This document shows, piece by piece, positions 8,561 through 17,170 of a DNA stretch of 64,000 bases (positions are counted from its first letter, which is position 1; each line of letters starts with the position of its first letter). Source of the stretch: Kiritimatiellota bacterium (GTDB lineage: Bacteria > Verrucomicrobiota > Kiritimatiellia > JAAZAB01); contig JAPLSY010000078.1 of the NCBI GenBank assembly GCA_026398415.1, positions 1-64,000 of the forward strand, given 5' to 3'. Both the position numbers and the translations under genes were made by a program. The notes under the pieces are model-generated. The model was not told the DNA's origin. It made no database searches and saw only the letters and a program-made list of their open reading frames with translations.

Positions 8561-9549
8561 AACAGGTATGGGTGCAAATTCAGCCCTGGGATAAGCACCT
8601 CGCGATTGCCGCCATCGAAAGCGGGGCGGATGCGGTTGTGGTTGATCCCGGCGTGACGCCGAAGGTCAAAGAACTGGGCCGTATGCCAACTGTGGCCGAG
8701 GATGGCGCGATGGTCCTGGGCCGCGATGTGCGGCGCTTGGATATCGCCTCCAAAGGTGACGAGCAGAAGGCCGCCGCTGTTCCGCGCGATGTCATGCTGT
8801 GGCTTCGGCTCAAGGATTGGACGATTATTCCCCTGGAAAACCTGCTGGCCCAGCGCGCTGGATTGATGGCGGAAGTGCAAACCGTCGAACAGGCCCGCAC
8901 CATGCTGGGCATTTTGGAAAAAGGCGTGGATGGCGTGGTGATGGCCGGTCGCGATCCGACCGAGGTACGGAAGGTGGTCGAACTGGTTCACGGACTTTCG
9001 CCACAGATTGAGCTCGTGTCCGCCACCGTTACGCGCATTGAACCCAGCGGCATGGGCGATCGCGTCTGCATCGATACCTGTTCGGCCATGACGATCGGGC
9101 AGGGGATGCTGGTCGGCAATACGAGCAGTGCCTTCTTCCTGGTGCATTCGGAAAGCCTCGAAAACCCCTATGTGGCCGCCCGGCCGTTTCGCGTGAACGC
9201 CAGCGCGGTGCATGCCTACCTCATGCGGCCCGGCAACAAAACCGCGTATTTATCGGATCTACGCACGGGCGATGATGTGCTGGTCGTGGATAGCCGGGGC
9301 CATACCTGTGTCGCTCATATCGGGCGATGCAAGGTGGAAGCGCGCCCCATGGTGCTTGTCTTTGCCGAAACGAATGGCCGCGAGCTTTCCATCTACCTGC
9401 AGAATGCCGAAACCATTAATCTGGTTACGCCGGAAGGAAAACCCGTGTCCGTCGCGCGTCTGAAACCGGGCGATAAGGTCCTGGTCCACCTGGAAGCCGG
9501 TGGCCGCCATTTCGGCATGAAGATCGAAGAAACGCTCGTGGAGCGGTAA
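8557..9549 (+). CDS. 3-dehydroquinate synthase II (archaeal type)
   Basis: The 330-residue product matches the DHQS II family (MJ1249 type). In archaea it performs NAD-dependent oxidative deamination and cyclisation of the ADH synthase product to 3-dehydroquinate. Family signatures include VCIDTCSAMTIGQGMLVG, FRVNASAVHAYLMRPG and the C-terminal PGDKVLVHLEAGGRHFGM. It overlaps the upstream synthase gene by four bases. It is unrelated to the bacterial AroB fold. Whether the organism also has AroG/AroB cannot be told from this window. Confidence 0.9.
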   Translation: MKQVWVQIQPWDKHLAIAAIESGADAVVVDPGVTPKVKELGRMPTVAEDGAMVLGRDVRRLDIASKGDEQKAAAVPRDVMLWLRLKDWTIIPLENLLAQRAGLMAEVQTVEQARTMLGILEKGVDGVVMAGRDPTEVRKVVELVHGLSPQIELVSATVTRIEPSGMGDRVCIDTCSAMTIGQGMLVGNTSSAFFLVHSESLENPYVAARPFRVNASAVHAYLMRPGNKTAYLSDLRTGDDVLVVDSRGHTCVAHIGRCKVEARPMVLVFAETNGRELSIYLQNAETINLVTPEGKPVSVARLKPGDKVLVHLEAGGRHFGMKIEETLVER

Positions 9550-9553
9550 GCCG

Positions 9554-9747
9554 GACGCCAGACACCAGAGATTCGGTGTGGCGGCGGTTCGAGGCTTTGC
9601 GATAACCGCTTAAGTAAGGCCACCGGGGTTGGCAATACTTGCCGAGTTGCGTCATCGTGCGGTGTGTGGAGCACCTATTGTTTCTGTCATTTGTCCGGTA
9701 TCCGATGTCCGGCGTCCGGTCTCTGGTCTACGGTTTCTGTCTTCGTC
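9554..9747. repeat. inverted heptanucleotide array at the 3' end of the tRNA deaminase gene
   Basis: The left arm has GACGCCA, GACACCA and GAGATTC (9554-9574). The right arm has about eight 7-bp units such as TGTCCGG, TATCCGA, TGTCCGG, CGTCCGG, TCTCTGG and TCTACGG (9692-9747). The right arm encodes the last residues of the minus-strand gene at 9687. Confidence 0.65.
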
Positions 9748-10181
9748 GGTTCCCCATGCCGACGCGCCGTCCTGAAAAAATCCTGTAAAATCAGCCGGCA
9801 TTCCTCTTCCAGCACGCCGCGCACGATTTCCCCGGCGTTCAATGTGCCTGCGCTCTGCGGATCGCTCGCCCCAAACACTACCTTGGGAATCCGGGCCAGG
9901 GCAATGGCGCCCGCGCACATGGGACAGGGCTCTTTCGTGACGTAGAGGATGGTGTCCGTGAGGCGCCAGTCGCCGATGGCGCTCGCGGCCTGGGTGATGG
10001 CGATCATTTCGGCGTGGGCCGTCGGGTCTTTCAGCAGTTCCACCTGGTTATACGCGCGGCCGATGACGATCTGCGCGCGGACCACGATGGCGCCGACCGG
10101 CACTTCGCCGGCTTCGACTGCCAAGGCCGCCTGCTGAAGGGCCTGCCGCATGAAAAACTCATCTTGACTGAAATCCGGCAT
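9687..10181 (-). CDS. tadA: tRNA-specific adenosine deaminase TadA
   Basis: The enzyme deaminates A34 to inosine in tRNA-Arg(ACG). The zinc and catalytic motifs are complete: HAEMIA (His ligand and Glu proton shuttle) and PCPMCAGAI (two Cys ligands). The family's N-terminal FMRQALQQA and GAIVVR are present. The last 18 or so residues (from KTETVDQRPDAG on) are encoded by a heptanucleotide repeat array and are probably not part of the ancestral protein. It converges with the dehydroquinate synthase gene. It is not related to the pilus ATPase also called TadA at 50516-52183. Confidence 0.92.
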   Translation of the reverse strand: MPDFSQDEFFMRQALQQAALAVEAGEVPVGAIVVRAQIVIGRAYNQVELLKDPTAHAEMIAITQAASAIGDWRLTDTILYVTKEPCPMCAGAIALARIPKVVFGASDPQSAGTLNAGEIVRGVLEEECRLILQDFFRTARRHGEPTKTETVDQRPDAGHRIPDK

Positions 10182-10233
10182 GGCCTTAATTTACGGGGGC
10201 AGCAAGGTTGAAGGCAATCTTTATTTTTACAGG

Positions 10234-10548
10234 ATGAATGCCAATATGGAATCCACCGGCAAATCGTTGAAGAGCGCATTAGACCTGGCCATGGAACGCC
10301 TGGCCCAGCGCGATGGAGCGCCGGCCAAGCTTACCAATGCGCAGAAAGCCGCGTTGGCCGAGGTTGATCGCAAAACCAAGGCCAAACTGGCGGAACGGGA
10401 AATACTGGGAAGCGATCATCTGGCCAAAGCGGGCGATGATCCGGAAAAAATCGAGCCGATTAAGGTCGAACAACGCGCGGAAATTAAAAAAATCAAGTCC
10501 CGCGCGGAGGAAGAAAAAGAACGCATTCGTAAAGGAGCGGCATCATGA
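10234..10548 (+). CDS. small charged coiled-coil protein
   Basis: A product of about 104 residues, rich in Lys, Glu, Ala and Arg: [20 protein letters not shown], then [20 protein letters not shown] and a run of charged helix to the end. It looks like one long helix or coiled coil without membrane segment. Starts at 10234 or 10246 are both possible; neither has a decisive ribosome binding site. The stop overlaps the ATG of tatA (ATGA), so the two are translationally linked. Function unknown. Confidence 0.6.
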   Translation: MNANMESTGKSLKSALDLAMERLAQRDGAPAKLTNAQKAALAEVDRKTKAKLAEREILGSDHLAKAGDDPEKIEPIKVEQRAEIKKIKSRAEEEKERIRKGAAS

Positions 10549-10724
10549 ACATTGGCTGGCCGGAAATATTATTAATTTTGCTGGTCGTCCTGCTGTTGTT
10601 CGGCGCCAAACGCCTGCCGGATCTGGCGCGTTCGCTGGGCAAAAGCTTGCGCGAGTTTAAAAAGGGCCGCGAGGAAGGCGATGCATCCGATGAAAAGAAA
10701 CCGCCCTCCGCACCCACCGCTTGA
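10545..10724 (+). CDS. tatA: twin-arginine translocase subunit TatA
   Basis: The 59-residue product has the TatA/Hcf106 layout: a short periplasmic start, one hydrophobic helix ([14 protein letters not shown]), the hinge [21 protein letters not shown] with the invariant F-G and amphipathic helix, and a charged tail. TatA oligomers form the transport path for folded proteins with twin-arginine signals. No tatC is in the window. Its start overlaps the upstream stop by ATGA, and its end overlaps the next gene. Confidence 0.88.
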   Translation: MNIGWPEILLILLVVLLLFGAKRLPDLARSLGKSLREFKKGREEGDASDEKKPPSAPTA

Positions 10725-11031
10725 GTCGGCTGGTAACGGAACCTTGGCCGCCACGGGGTCGCGGAAAACGATGGCCGGGCAAACGGCCTGGCAAGGTCTG
10801 GCAACCGCGGGGTCGCTGGGGTTCACGCTGGTCGGTTGCACCTTCCTGGGACTCTTTGCCGGCTATTATCTGGATCGCTGGCTGAAGACAAGCCCCTGGT
10901 TCACCATCCTGTTCCTGCTCATCGGCATTGCCGCCGGATTTCTAAATATCTTTGTTTCCGTGTCACACTCCCGTCCCACGCGCCGCTCCGAAAAGGATGT
11001 GCCGCAGATTGCCCCGGATCAAAATCGTTAA
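10690..11031 (+). CDS. AtpZ/AtpI-like membrane protein of ATP synthase
   Basis: The product of about 113 residues has two transmembrane helices: [30 protein letters not shown] and [19 protein letters not shown]. The [13 protein letters not shown] and GIAAGF elements are typical of AtpZ, a small partner of AtpI in ATP synthase loci thought to help c-ring assembly or Mg/Ca transport. ATG 10690 has AGGAAGG ten bases upstream and overlaps tatA by 35 bases; ATG 10771 would give the conserved core alone. The atp operon itself lies 18 kb away. Confidence 0.7.
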   Translation: MKRNRPPHPPLESAGNGTLAATGSRKTMAGQTAWQGLATAGSLGFTLVGCTFLGLFAGYYLDRWLKTSPWFTILFLLIGIAAGFLNIFVSVSHSRPTRRSEKDVPQIAPDQNR

Positions 11032-11070
11032 CAAACCATAACGTTCGTCTGGACAAAGGAGATTTCCAAG

Positions 11071-12465
11071 ATGCGAGTTTCCATTGTATTCGATGAAGAG
11101 GATTACGTGACGCCGGCGCGCGACGGACTGGATGACCTGCTGAAGATGCTGGCGGAAGTGATGACGCAGGAAAAAGTCTCGGGTAATTTCTTTGTCATTG
11201 GGGAGCGCGCGCGTTGTTTGCGCGATCGCGGCCGAAAGGACGTGCTGGAAGCCATTGCGCGGCATACGGTTGGCAGCCATGTCAATATGGGTTCGATTCA
11301 CCCGACGCTGACCGAGCGCATGGAAGGCGCCGATTGGGCGGATGGCTGTGCCCGGATGGCGGCCGACGAATTGGCGGGCATTGAGGAAATAGCCGCGATT
11401 ATCGGCAAGCCGATCGCCTGCCTGGCGCGCCACGGGGGATCGTTCAGCCCGCAATTGCTGGCGGTTTTAGGCCGCCGGAAACTCCCGTTTGTTTATTCGC
11501 CCGCAAGGTTGCCGGGGCATCATATCACCTGGTATTGCAATACATTGAATTTTTACGGGGCGTTCTCCGTGTTCCAGGAGGCCTATTTATCGCGCGCGGC
11601 CTTTTTAAAGGCGGAAAAAGCATTTTTTGATTCTATGGAACGGCACAAGGCGTATGAGTGGTGCGCTGTTTTTAATTCCCATCCCTGTATGATCAAGACC
11701 AAATGGTTTTGGGATAAAAATTATTATGCAGGGCGCAACCCGCCGCTGGAAGCATGCCAGGCGCCTGATTTGCGCGCGAACTTCACGATGGAAGAAGCCC
11801 GTTCCAATTGGGCTTTCCATTGCGCGCGTTTGCGGGATAACGCTGATATCCGGCTGGGAACCATCGCTGAGTTCGCGTCCGAATTTGGCGCTCAAAAGGA
11901 ATCCGTTTCGCCGGAAGAAATCAAGGCGTTGGCCGAACGCGCCGCCGAGGCGGAACTGCCGTTCTGGACCGATCACTTTAGCGCGGCGGAGATTCTCGAT
12001 TTTCTGGCGCGCAGCTATCTGCGGCGGAGCCAGGGGCGTCCCCTGGAATCCCTGCCGCGTCGTCCCGTGTTGGGCCCTGCACAGATGCCCTTGAGCATGC
12101 CGTCGGCCCGGAAGGTTCAGCCGGAAGCCTTGCAACGAGCGGCGCGCGGTATTCACACGGCCATCGCGGTGACCGGCATGCTGCCATCCCGCATAACTTG
12201 CGGCGAAGGCCCGCTTGGTTCAGCCGGTGAAATCGGCCCGGGCTCGACGCTCGTGGCGTTGGGGCAGGCCTTGTCGCAGGACAACCTGTTGCGCGCCGTT
12301 GAAACCCGGCCGATAGCTCCCTATCCCAAAGAAGGGGACGAAATCGCGGAGAACGCGCGTGGGTGTACGTCCTGGGAATGCCACCGTCAGGATTTGGATG
12401 TTTCCGGCATTACGCGCCTGGCGGCCTTGCAGAGTTGGACGCTTAAGCCGGCCCTGCCGACATAA
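11071..12465 (+). CDS. polysaccharide deacetylase-like protein (NodB/CE4 fold)
   Basis: The 464-residue product has a CE4-like N-terminal half: VSIVFDEEDYVT at the catalytic Asp position, GNFFVIGERA, a GSHVNMGSIHP segment giving the two metal His residues, and ARHGGSFSPQLL at the Arg motif. The C-terminal 200 residues have no recognised domain. CE4 enzymes remove N- or O-acetyl groups from glycans; the substrate here is unknown, and the motifs are divergent, so another amidohydrolase-like activity is possible. AAAGGAG lies before the ATG. The gene ends directly against a convergent gene. Confidence 0.7.
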   Translation: MRVSIVFDEEDYVTPARDGLDDLLKMLAEVMTQEKVSGNFFVIGERARCLRDRGRKDVLEAIARHTVGSHVNMGSIHPTLTERMEGADWADGCARMAADELAGIEEIAAIIGKPIACLARHGGSFSPQLLAVLGRRKLPFVYSPARLPGHHITWYCNTLNFYGAFSVFQEAYLSRAAFLKAEKAFFDSMERHKAYEWCAVFNSHPCMIKTKWFWDKNYYAGRNPPLEACQAPDLRANFTMEEARSNWAFHCARLRDNADIRLGTIAEFASEFGAQKESVSPEEIKALAERAAEAELPFWTDHFSAAEILDFLARSYLRRSQGRPLESLPRRPVLGPAQMPLSMPSARKVQPEALQRAARGIHTAIAVTGMLPSRITCGEGPLGSAGEIGPGSTLVALGQALSQDNLLRAVETRPIAPYPKEGDEIAENARGCTSWECHRQDLDVSGITRLAALQSWTLKPALPT

Positions 12466-13698
12466 TTAGCGATTCATCCCATTGCCATCGCGCAGGATGA
12501 ACCCGCCGCCGCTATGCCAGCGTCCCTCGGCTTTGACATGCGCCACCAACGTGCGTTGCAGGGACGTGGCCTGGGGCGCCTCGTCAATGTTTGCATACGA
12601 TCGGCCAAAGACCCGTTCGTAGGTTTGCTCGTCATTGGCGCCGGGAACGGGATAAAGATAAAAGTCGCGCTGGAACTGCAGGATGTTGGACGTCTCCGGA
12701 AGATACCGGCCAAACTGATTATCCATGAGCCAGGAGATGCAGGTGAACGCGTCAAAGGGAACTTCGGGATAATGCGTGGGAAAAAAGGCCTTCGCCTGGC
12801 GTAGCGAATTTACGCAGGCTTCGTGAGTTAACGGGCCGGTGGCGGGAATGTGGACTTCCATTATCGGGCTTTGCCTGGTCAGCACTTCGTCCCATTCGGC
12901 GATTGGCAACGTGACGATTTGCGGTTGCGCGATGCCGGCCGGAGAAATCGGATGGCCACTGATTTCCGTCGGAGTGGCTATCCGCCGGCTGGTCCAACCG
13001 GCGGCGCCGGCCGTGATCTGATTGGCGCCCTCGAACTGGCCATCGGGCCGGAACTGCATGCCGTCCCCCGCCAGCATTAACACCTGATGATCGCGCCGCC
13101 GCCGATACACATAAAAGTCATGAAAAAATATGCCGGGCCGATATTGCAGGCGCCCCAATTTGACCAGTTTGCCCGAAAGGTAAGTATACACCCATTCGAT
13201 ATTACTGAGTCCCCACCGGCCCTGTTTCTGGCGGTGGTCCTGAATCCACAGGCGCATATCCGCCAGCGTGTCATAAGTAATGGCTGGATCAATACGGCGC
13301 TGGTGATGCAGGCTTTCGAGATGCGGCAAGCCGGCCAGGCAGACAAACGCATAGAACATGTCGGCATCCGGTCCCAGCGTCGCCGGCAGGAGCGGCCAGG
13401 TCCGAAGAGCGGCGGGCTCCAACCGGGCCTGACACAGCAAGTGACAACAATGCCAGGCCAGGCGCTGGAGCGCCGGATTTTGCGCGAAAAATGGCCGCGC
13501 TTGCCGGAAGGCCGCATTGATCTCTTCCGGCATCTTCAGTTTTGCCAACGCTTCTTCCAGCCAGCGCGGCTGAAAGAAATACAGGTCATTCAGGTGAAAA
13601 GACGCTTGCGAATCCGGCCAGGTGTCGGCCCATATCGCCTCCGGTTTGGAAATGCCCGCGGCTTTTATCACGGCGGTATAATTTAATGGCTGATCCAT
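12466..13698 (-). CDS. acyltransferase-domain protein (NAT_N/GNAT_C type)
   Basis: The 410-residue product resembles a two-domain family with an N-terminal helical part and a GNAT-like C-terminal part. Recognisable pieces are LSNIEWVYTYLSGKLVKLGRLQYRP, then EVHIPATGPLTHEACVNSL, FDAFTCISWLMDNQF and LPETSNILQFQRDF. The family is annotated as N-acyltransferase from structure; its substrates are unknown to me. The start is ATG 13698; a TTG two codons upstream is less likely. It converges with the deacetylase gene with no gap. Confidence 0.65.
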   Translation of the reverse strand: MDQPLNYTAVIKAAGISKPEAIWADTWPDSQASFHLNDLYFFQPRWLEEALAKLKMPEEINAAFRQARPFFAQNPALQRLAWHCCHLLCQARLEPAALRTWPLLPATLGPDADMFYAFVCLAGLPHLESLHHQRRIDPAITYDTLADMRLWIQDHRQKQGRWGLSNIEWVYTYLSGKLVKLGRLQYRPGIFFHDFYVYRRRRDHQVLMLAGDGMQFRPDGQFEGANQITAGAAGWTSRRIATPTEISGHPISPAGIAQPQIVTLPIAEWDEVLTRQSPIMEVHIPATGPLTHEACVNSLRQAKAFFPTHYPEVPFDAFTCISWLMDNQFGRYLPETSNILQFQRDFYLYPVPGANDEQTYERVFGRSYANIDEAPQATSLQRTLVAHVKAEGRWHSGGGFILRDGNGMNR

Positions 13699-13765
13699 AC
13701 GCAAATATCATTGCTTAATGGCAACACGATGTCAACCCTCCGTAACAATTACGCTGGTTCTGGAC

Positions 13766-13794
13766 TTGACCTGCGCGCATTGAGCCGCTAAGTT
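13766..13794 (+). promoter_or_regulatory. candidate promoter for the atpI-like/Ehr operon
   Basis: TTGACC (13766-13771), a 17-bp spacer and TAAGTT (13789-13794). The transcript would have a leader of about 170 bases before the ATG at 13971. The -35 match is good and the -10 match is moderate. Confidence 0.4.
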
Positions 13795-13970
13795 CCATCC
13801 AATTAATCGCGTCAGATTTTCTGATGCCGATCAGTGCGCCGCATTCAGGATTGAACTGATTGCCGGCTGTTAACCCGTGGATTTCACGCTTGGCGTTAAA
13901 TCCACATGCTTGGAGCCGTTTCAGCACTCACGATTACGCGCGGACCTGTGGTGAGCAAAGGACAACTATT

Positions 13971-14264
13971 ATGGACATAGTGATCGGTATTTTAATCGGC
14001 GCCGTGCTGGGCATTATCAATGCATTGGTATTGCGGACCGGTGTGCGGTTTGCCGTTAAATGCGGTCAGCGCGCCAAGGCGATGCTGCTCATTATCGCCA
14101 GTTACGCGATCCGTTATATTCTGATCGCCGTGATCATCTATGTAATTTTGAAAAAAGGCAACATGACCGTGGCGGTCACGACCCTGGGTGTATTGTTGCT
14201 GATGACGATCCTATTGGCGCTGATTCAGCGCAAGCGGAGTCCGGCGGAGGAAAGGGGCTCATGA
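13971..14264 (+). CDS. AtpI/AtpR-like small membrane protein
   Basis: The 97-residue product has three hydrophobic segments: IGILIGAVLGIINALVL, AMLLIIASYAIRYILIAVIIYVIL and VAVTTLGVLLLMTILLALI. The central ASYAIRYILI with a buried Arg resembles ATP synthase subunit I/AtpR proteins, which assist c-ring assembly. It is directly followed by the Ehr operon and lies 15 kb upstream of atpB on the same strand. AAAGGA precedes the ATG. A small subunit of the Ehr complex is the alternative reading. Confidence 0.55.
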   Translation: MDIVIGILIGAVLGIINALVLRTGVRFAVKCGQRAKAMLLIIASYAIRYILIAVIIYVILKKGNMTVAVTTLGVLLLMTILLALIQRKRSPAEERGS

Positions 14265-14265
14265 T

Positions 14266-16251
14266 ATGAGCCTGGTCCTGATTGCCATCGGCCTCTTGAT
14301 GGCGAGCGCTTTGGCTGCTTTGCTGCTGGCGCGCGCCCCGCGCTTGGCCACCATCTGCGGCGTCGGCGGCGCGATGCTGGCCGGTCTGGTGGGTTTGATC
14401 CCCAGCCTTCGGGTGCTGCTGACCGGCGCCCATGAATCTTGCGCCATGGCCTGGCACATGCCGGGCGGTTCTTTGCATATCGGCCTCGACGCAGTTTCCG
14501 CCGTGTTCCTGATTCCCATCTTTCTGCTCACAGCCCTGGCGGCGCTCTATGGCGGCGCATACCTGCGTCCGTTCTGGGGTAAGCGCTCCATTGGTTTTGC
14601 CTGGTTTTGCTTTAACCTGCTGACGGCCTGCCTCATTCTGGTGGTGGTGGCGCGTAATGGGCTCCTGTTCCTTATGGCCTGGGAAGGCATGTCGCTGGCG
14701 TCGTTCTTCCTTGTCGTTTTTGAACACGATAAAAAAAACGCGCGCGAAGCCGGATGGTTGTACATGGTGGCAACCCATTTGGGAACGGCCTTCCTTTTAA
14801 TTTTCTTTGCCCTGCTGTGGCGTGAAGCCCACTCGCTTGATTTTGACCGCATCGGCGCACTGGCCCCGGGTATTGCCAATGCCGCCTTCCTGCTGGCGTT
14901 GATCGGGTTTGGCACGAAAGCCGGCTTTATGCCGCTCCACGTCTGGCTTCCGGAAGCGCATCCGGCGGCGCCCAGCCATGTGTCGGCGGTGCTTTCCGGG
15001 GTTATGATCAAGACCGGCATTTACGGCCTGGTCCGCACGCTGATCCTGCTGGGGCATCCGCCCGCCTGGTGGGGCTGGGCGCTTGTTGGGATTGGACTCT
15101 CTTCCGGTATTCTGGGGGTGGTTTATGCCCTGGCCCAGCACGATTTGAAACGTCTGCTGGCCTACCACAGTGTCGAAAATATCGGCATTATCGTCCTGGG
15201 CCTCGGACTCGGGGTCCTTGGCCTGAGCACGGGACATCCGCTGGTGGCCCAACTGGGGTTTGGCGGGGCGCTCTTGCACGTGGTCAATCACGCGCTGTTC
15301 AAGGGATTGCTGTTCCTCGGGGCGGGTGCCGTGGCCCATAGCACCGGCACACGCGACATGGAACGGCTCGGCGGATTGGCCAAGACCATGCCATGGACGG
15401 CCTTGACGTTTATTATCGGGGCGGCGGCTATTGCCGGGTTGCCGCCACTCAATGGGTTTGTCAGCGAATTTCTGATGTATTACGGGGCGTTGCTCGCCTG
15501 TCTGCCGGGTGGTATGGCGAACCCCGTGCCGGCGGTCGGCCTGGTAGCCGGTCTGGCCCTGATTGGGGGACTGGCCGCCGCCTGTTTTGCAAAGGCATTC
15601 GGAATTGTGTTCCTCGGCGAACCGCGCACGGATGCGGCGCGTGCGGCCCATGAGTGCAACTGGGCCATGCGTCTGCCGATGATTATACTGGCTGCCGCCT
15701 GCATCCTGATCGGGTTCGGCGCGCCGTGGGCCGTGGCCGCCCTGAAGCCGGCCATCGCCGGCCTGACCGGCGTGCCGGCCGCACAGATATTCGGCGGCGC
15801 GGAATGCTCCATGATGTTGCTGATGAAATTAACAATCGGGTTCGCGGCGGTCGCCGGCATAGTGGTCCTGCTTGGGTTTATACGGCAGCGGCTTTTGAAA
15901 AACCGGCCGGTGCGCCAGGCGCCGACCTGGGATTGCGGCTACGCCGCGCCGACGCCGCGCATGCAATATACGGCCTCTTCCTTCGCGCTGTGGTTCGTGG
16001 ACGCCTTTCGCTGGGTTCTGCGGACGGAGCGCCGCCGGTCGCTGCCGCAAGGCTACTTTCCCGATGCCGCCTTCATGACCACGGAAACGCCGGACGGTTT
16101 CCGGGAACTCGTCTTCCGGCCCGTGTTCGCGCAGATCCGTTGGGCGCTGGCCTCCCTGCGCTGGATTCAGCATGGGCGTCTGCAACTGTACATTTTATAT
16201 ATCGCGGTCACGCTGGTGGCCTTGTTGATCTGGTATGCGAGTTGTTTATGA
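14266..16251 (+). CDS. HyfB/NuoL-like antiporter subunit of an Ehr complex
   Basis: The 661-residue product is a multi-helix ion-translocating subunit of the NuoL/M/N and Mrp antiporter type. It has MAWEGMSLASFFLVVFEHDK (conserved Glu in a helix), GTKAGFMPLHVWLPEAHPAAPSHVSAVLSG with the key Lys and His, and DLKRLLAYHSVENIGII. The C-terminal extension with PTWDCGYAAPTPRMQYTASS is diagnostic of HyfB/HycC-type subunits of group 4 hydrogenases and relatives. It is the first of six overlapping or closely spaced genes. It should pump protons or sodium across the inner membrane. Confidence 0.88.
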   Translation: MSLVLIAIGLLMASALAALLLARAPRLATICGVGGAMLAGLVGLIPSLRVLLTGAHESCAMAWHMPGGSLHIGLDAVSAVFLIPIFLLTALAALYGGAYLRPFWGKRSIGFAWFCFNLLTACLILVVVARNGLLFLMAWEGMSLASFFLVVFEHDKKNAREAGWLYMVATHLGTAFLLIFFALLWREAHSLDFDRIGALAPGIANAAFLLALIGFGTKAGFMPLHVWLPEAHPAAPSHVSAVLSGVMIKTGIYGLVRTLILLGHPPAWWGWALVGIGLSSGILGVVYALAQHDLKRLLAYHSVENIGIIVLGLGLGVLGLSTGHPLVAQLGFGGALLHVVNHALFKGLLFLGAGAVAHSTGTRDMERLGGLAKTMPWTALTFIIGAAAIAGLPPLNGFVSEFLMYYGALLACLPGGMANPVPAVGLVAGLALIGGLAAACFAKAFGIVFLGEPRTDAARAAHECNWAMRLPMIILAAACILIGFGAPWAVAALKPAIAGLTGVPAAQIFGGAECSMMLLMKLTIGFAAVAGIVVLLGFIRQRLLKNRPVRQAPTWDCGYAAPTPRMQYTASSFALWFVDAFRWVLRTERRRSLPQGYFPDAAFMTTETPDGFRELVFRPVFAQIRWALASLRWIQHGRLQLYILYIAVTLVALLIWYASCL

Positions 16252-17159
16252 ACGCGATCCCCTGGATAAACATGATCGTTGCGCTGGTCCTGGCGCCCCT
16301 TCTGCCGGGCGTGATCAACCGCACGAAGGCGCGTATCGCCGGACGCGATGGCGCGCCGCTCCTGCAATTGTATTTCGATCTCTGGAAACTACTGCGCAAG
16401 GGCGCCGTGTACAGCCGCACGACGACCTGGGTCTTTCGGGCCGGACCGCTGATCGGTTTAGCGGCCGTGCTGGGCGCGCTCTTGTTGACGCCCTTCGGTA
16501 AATCCGGCGCGGTCCTGGCGTTTGACGGGGACTTGGTGTTGTTCGCGTACTGGCTGGGGCTCATGCGCTTTGTGACGGTGCTCGCGGCGCTGGATACGGG
16601 GTCGAGCTTCGAGGGCATGGGCGCCAGTCGCGAGGTGTTTTTTTCAGCCCTGGCGGAACCCGCTTTCCTGCTGGGCCTGCTAGGCCTCGCGCGCGCTACG
16701 GATGCCATATCGCTCTCGACGATTCTACCGGCGGTCACGGCCGCGACCTGGCTTGCGATGGGACCGGCATTGGCGCTTATCGCCGCGGCGTGGTTGGTCA
16801 TCCTGCTGGCGGAAAACGCGCGCATTCCGGTGGACGATCCCAATACCCATCTGGAACTTACCATGATCCATGAAGTCATGGTGCTTGACCATGGTGGTCC
16901 GGACTTGGGGCTGATTCTATATGGCGCGGCGCTGAAACTCTGGGTCATGGGCGCATTGTTGGTAAGCCTGTTGACGCCCGTGCGGTATGGGGTGGCGTGG
17001 CAGGATGCGCTGGTGTTCCTGGGCGGCATGCTGATCCTGGCGGTCGGCATCGGCCTGATCGAAGGCGCCATGGCGCGCCTGCGCCTGGCGCGTGTACCGC
17101 AATTGCTGATGGGCGCATTGGCGCTGGTCGCGCTGGCGCTTATGCTGATAATGAAATAG
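16248..17159 (+). CDS. HyfC/NuoH-like membrane anchor subunit
   Basis: The 303-residue membrane protein joins the hydrophilic and membrane arms in complex I-like enzymes. Conserved elements are GVINRTKARIAGRDGAP, LLQLYFDLWKLLRKGAVYS, TGSSFEGMGASREVFFSALAEPAF, ENARIPVDDPNTHLELTMIHE and the surrounding helices; the Glu/Asp cluster is on the cytoplasmic funnel of NuoH. The ATG overlaps the previous stop by four bases. A long open stretch upstream in the same frame (from 15654) is antisense-like noise within the previous gene and is not used. Confidence 0.88.
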   Translation: MNAIPWINMIVALVLAPLLPGVINRTKARIAGRDGAPLLQLYFDLWKLLRKGAVYSRTTTWVFRAGPLIGLAAVLGALLLTPFGKSGAVLAFDGDLVLFAYWLGLMRFVTVLAALDTGSSFEGMGASREVFFSALAEPAFLLGLLGLARATDAISLSTILPAVTAATWLAMGPALALIAAAWLVILLAENARIPVDDPNTHLELTMIHEVMVLDHGGPDLGLILYGAALKLWVMGALLVSLLTPVRYGVAWQDALVFLGGMLILAVGIGLIEGAMARLRLARVPQLLMGALALVALALMLIMK

Positions 17160-17170
17160 GAGATGGGGCC

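Noticed and set aside
15654-16247. Long N-terminal extension of the HyfC-like gene
   Set aside because: It lies within the HyfB-like coding region in another frame; the HyfC-like protein starts at 16248 with an ATGA overlap.
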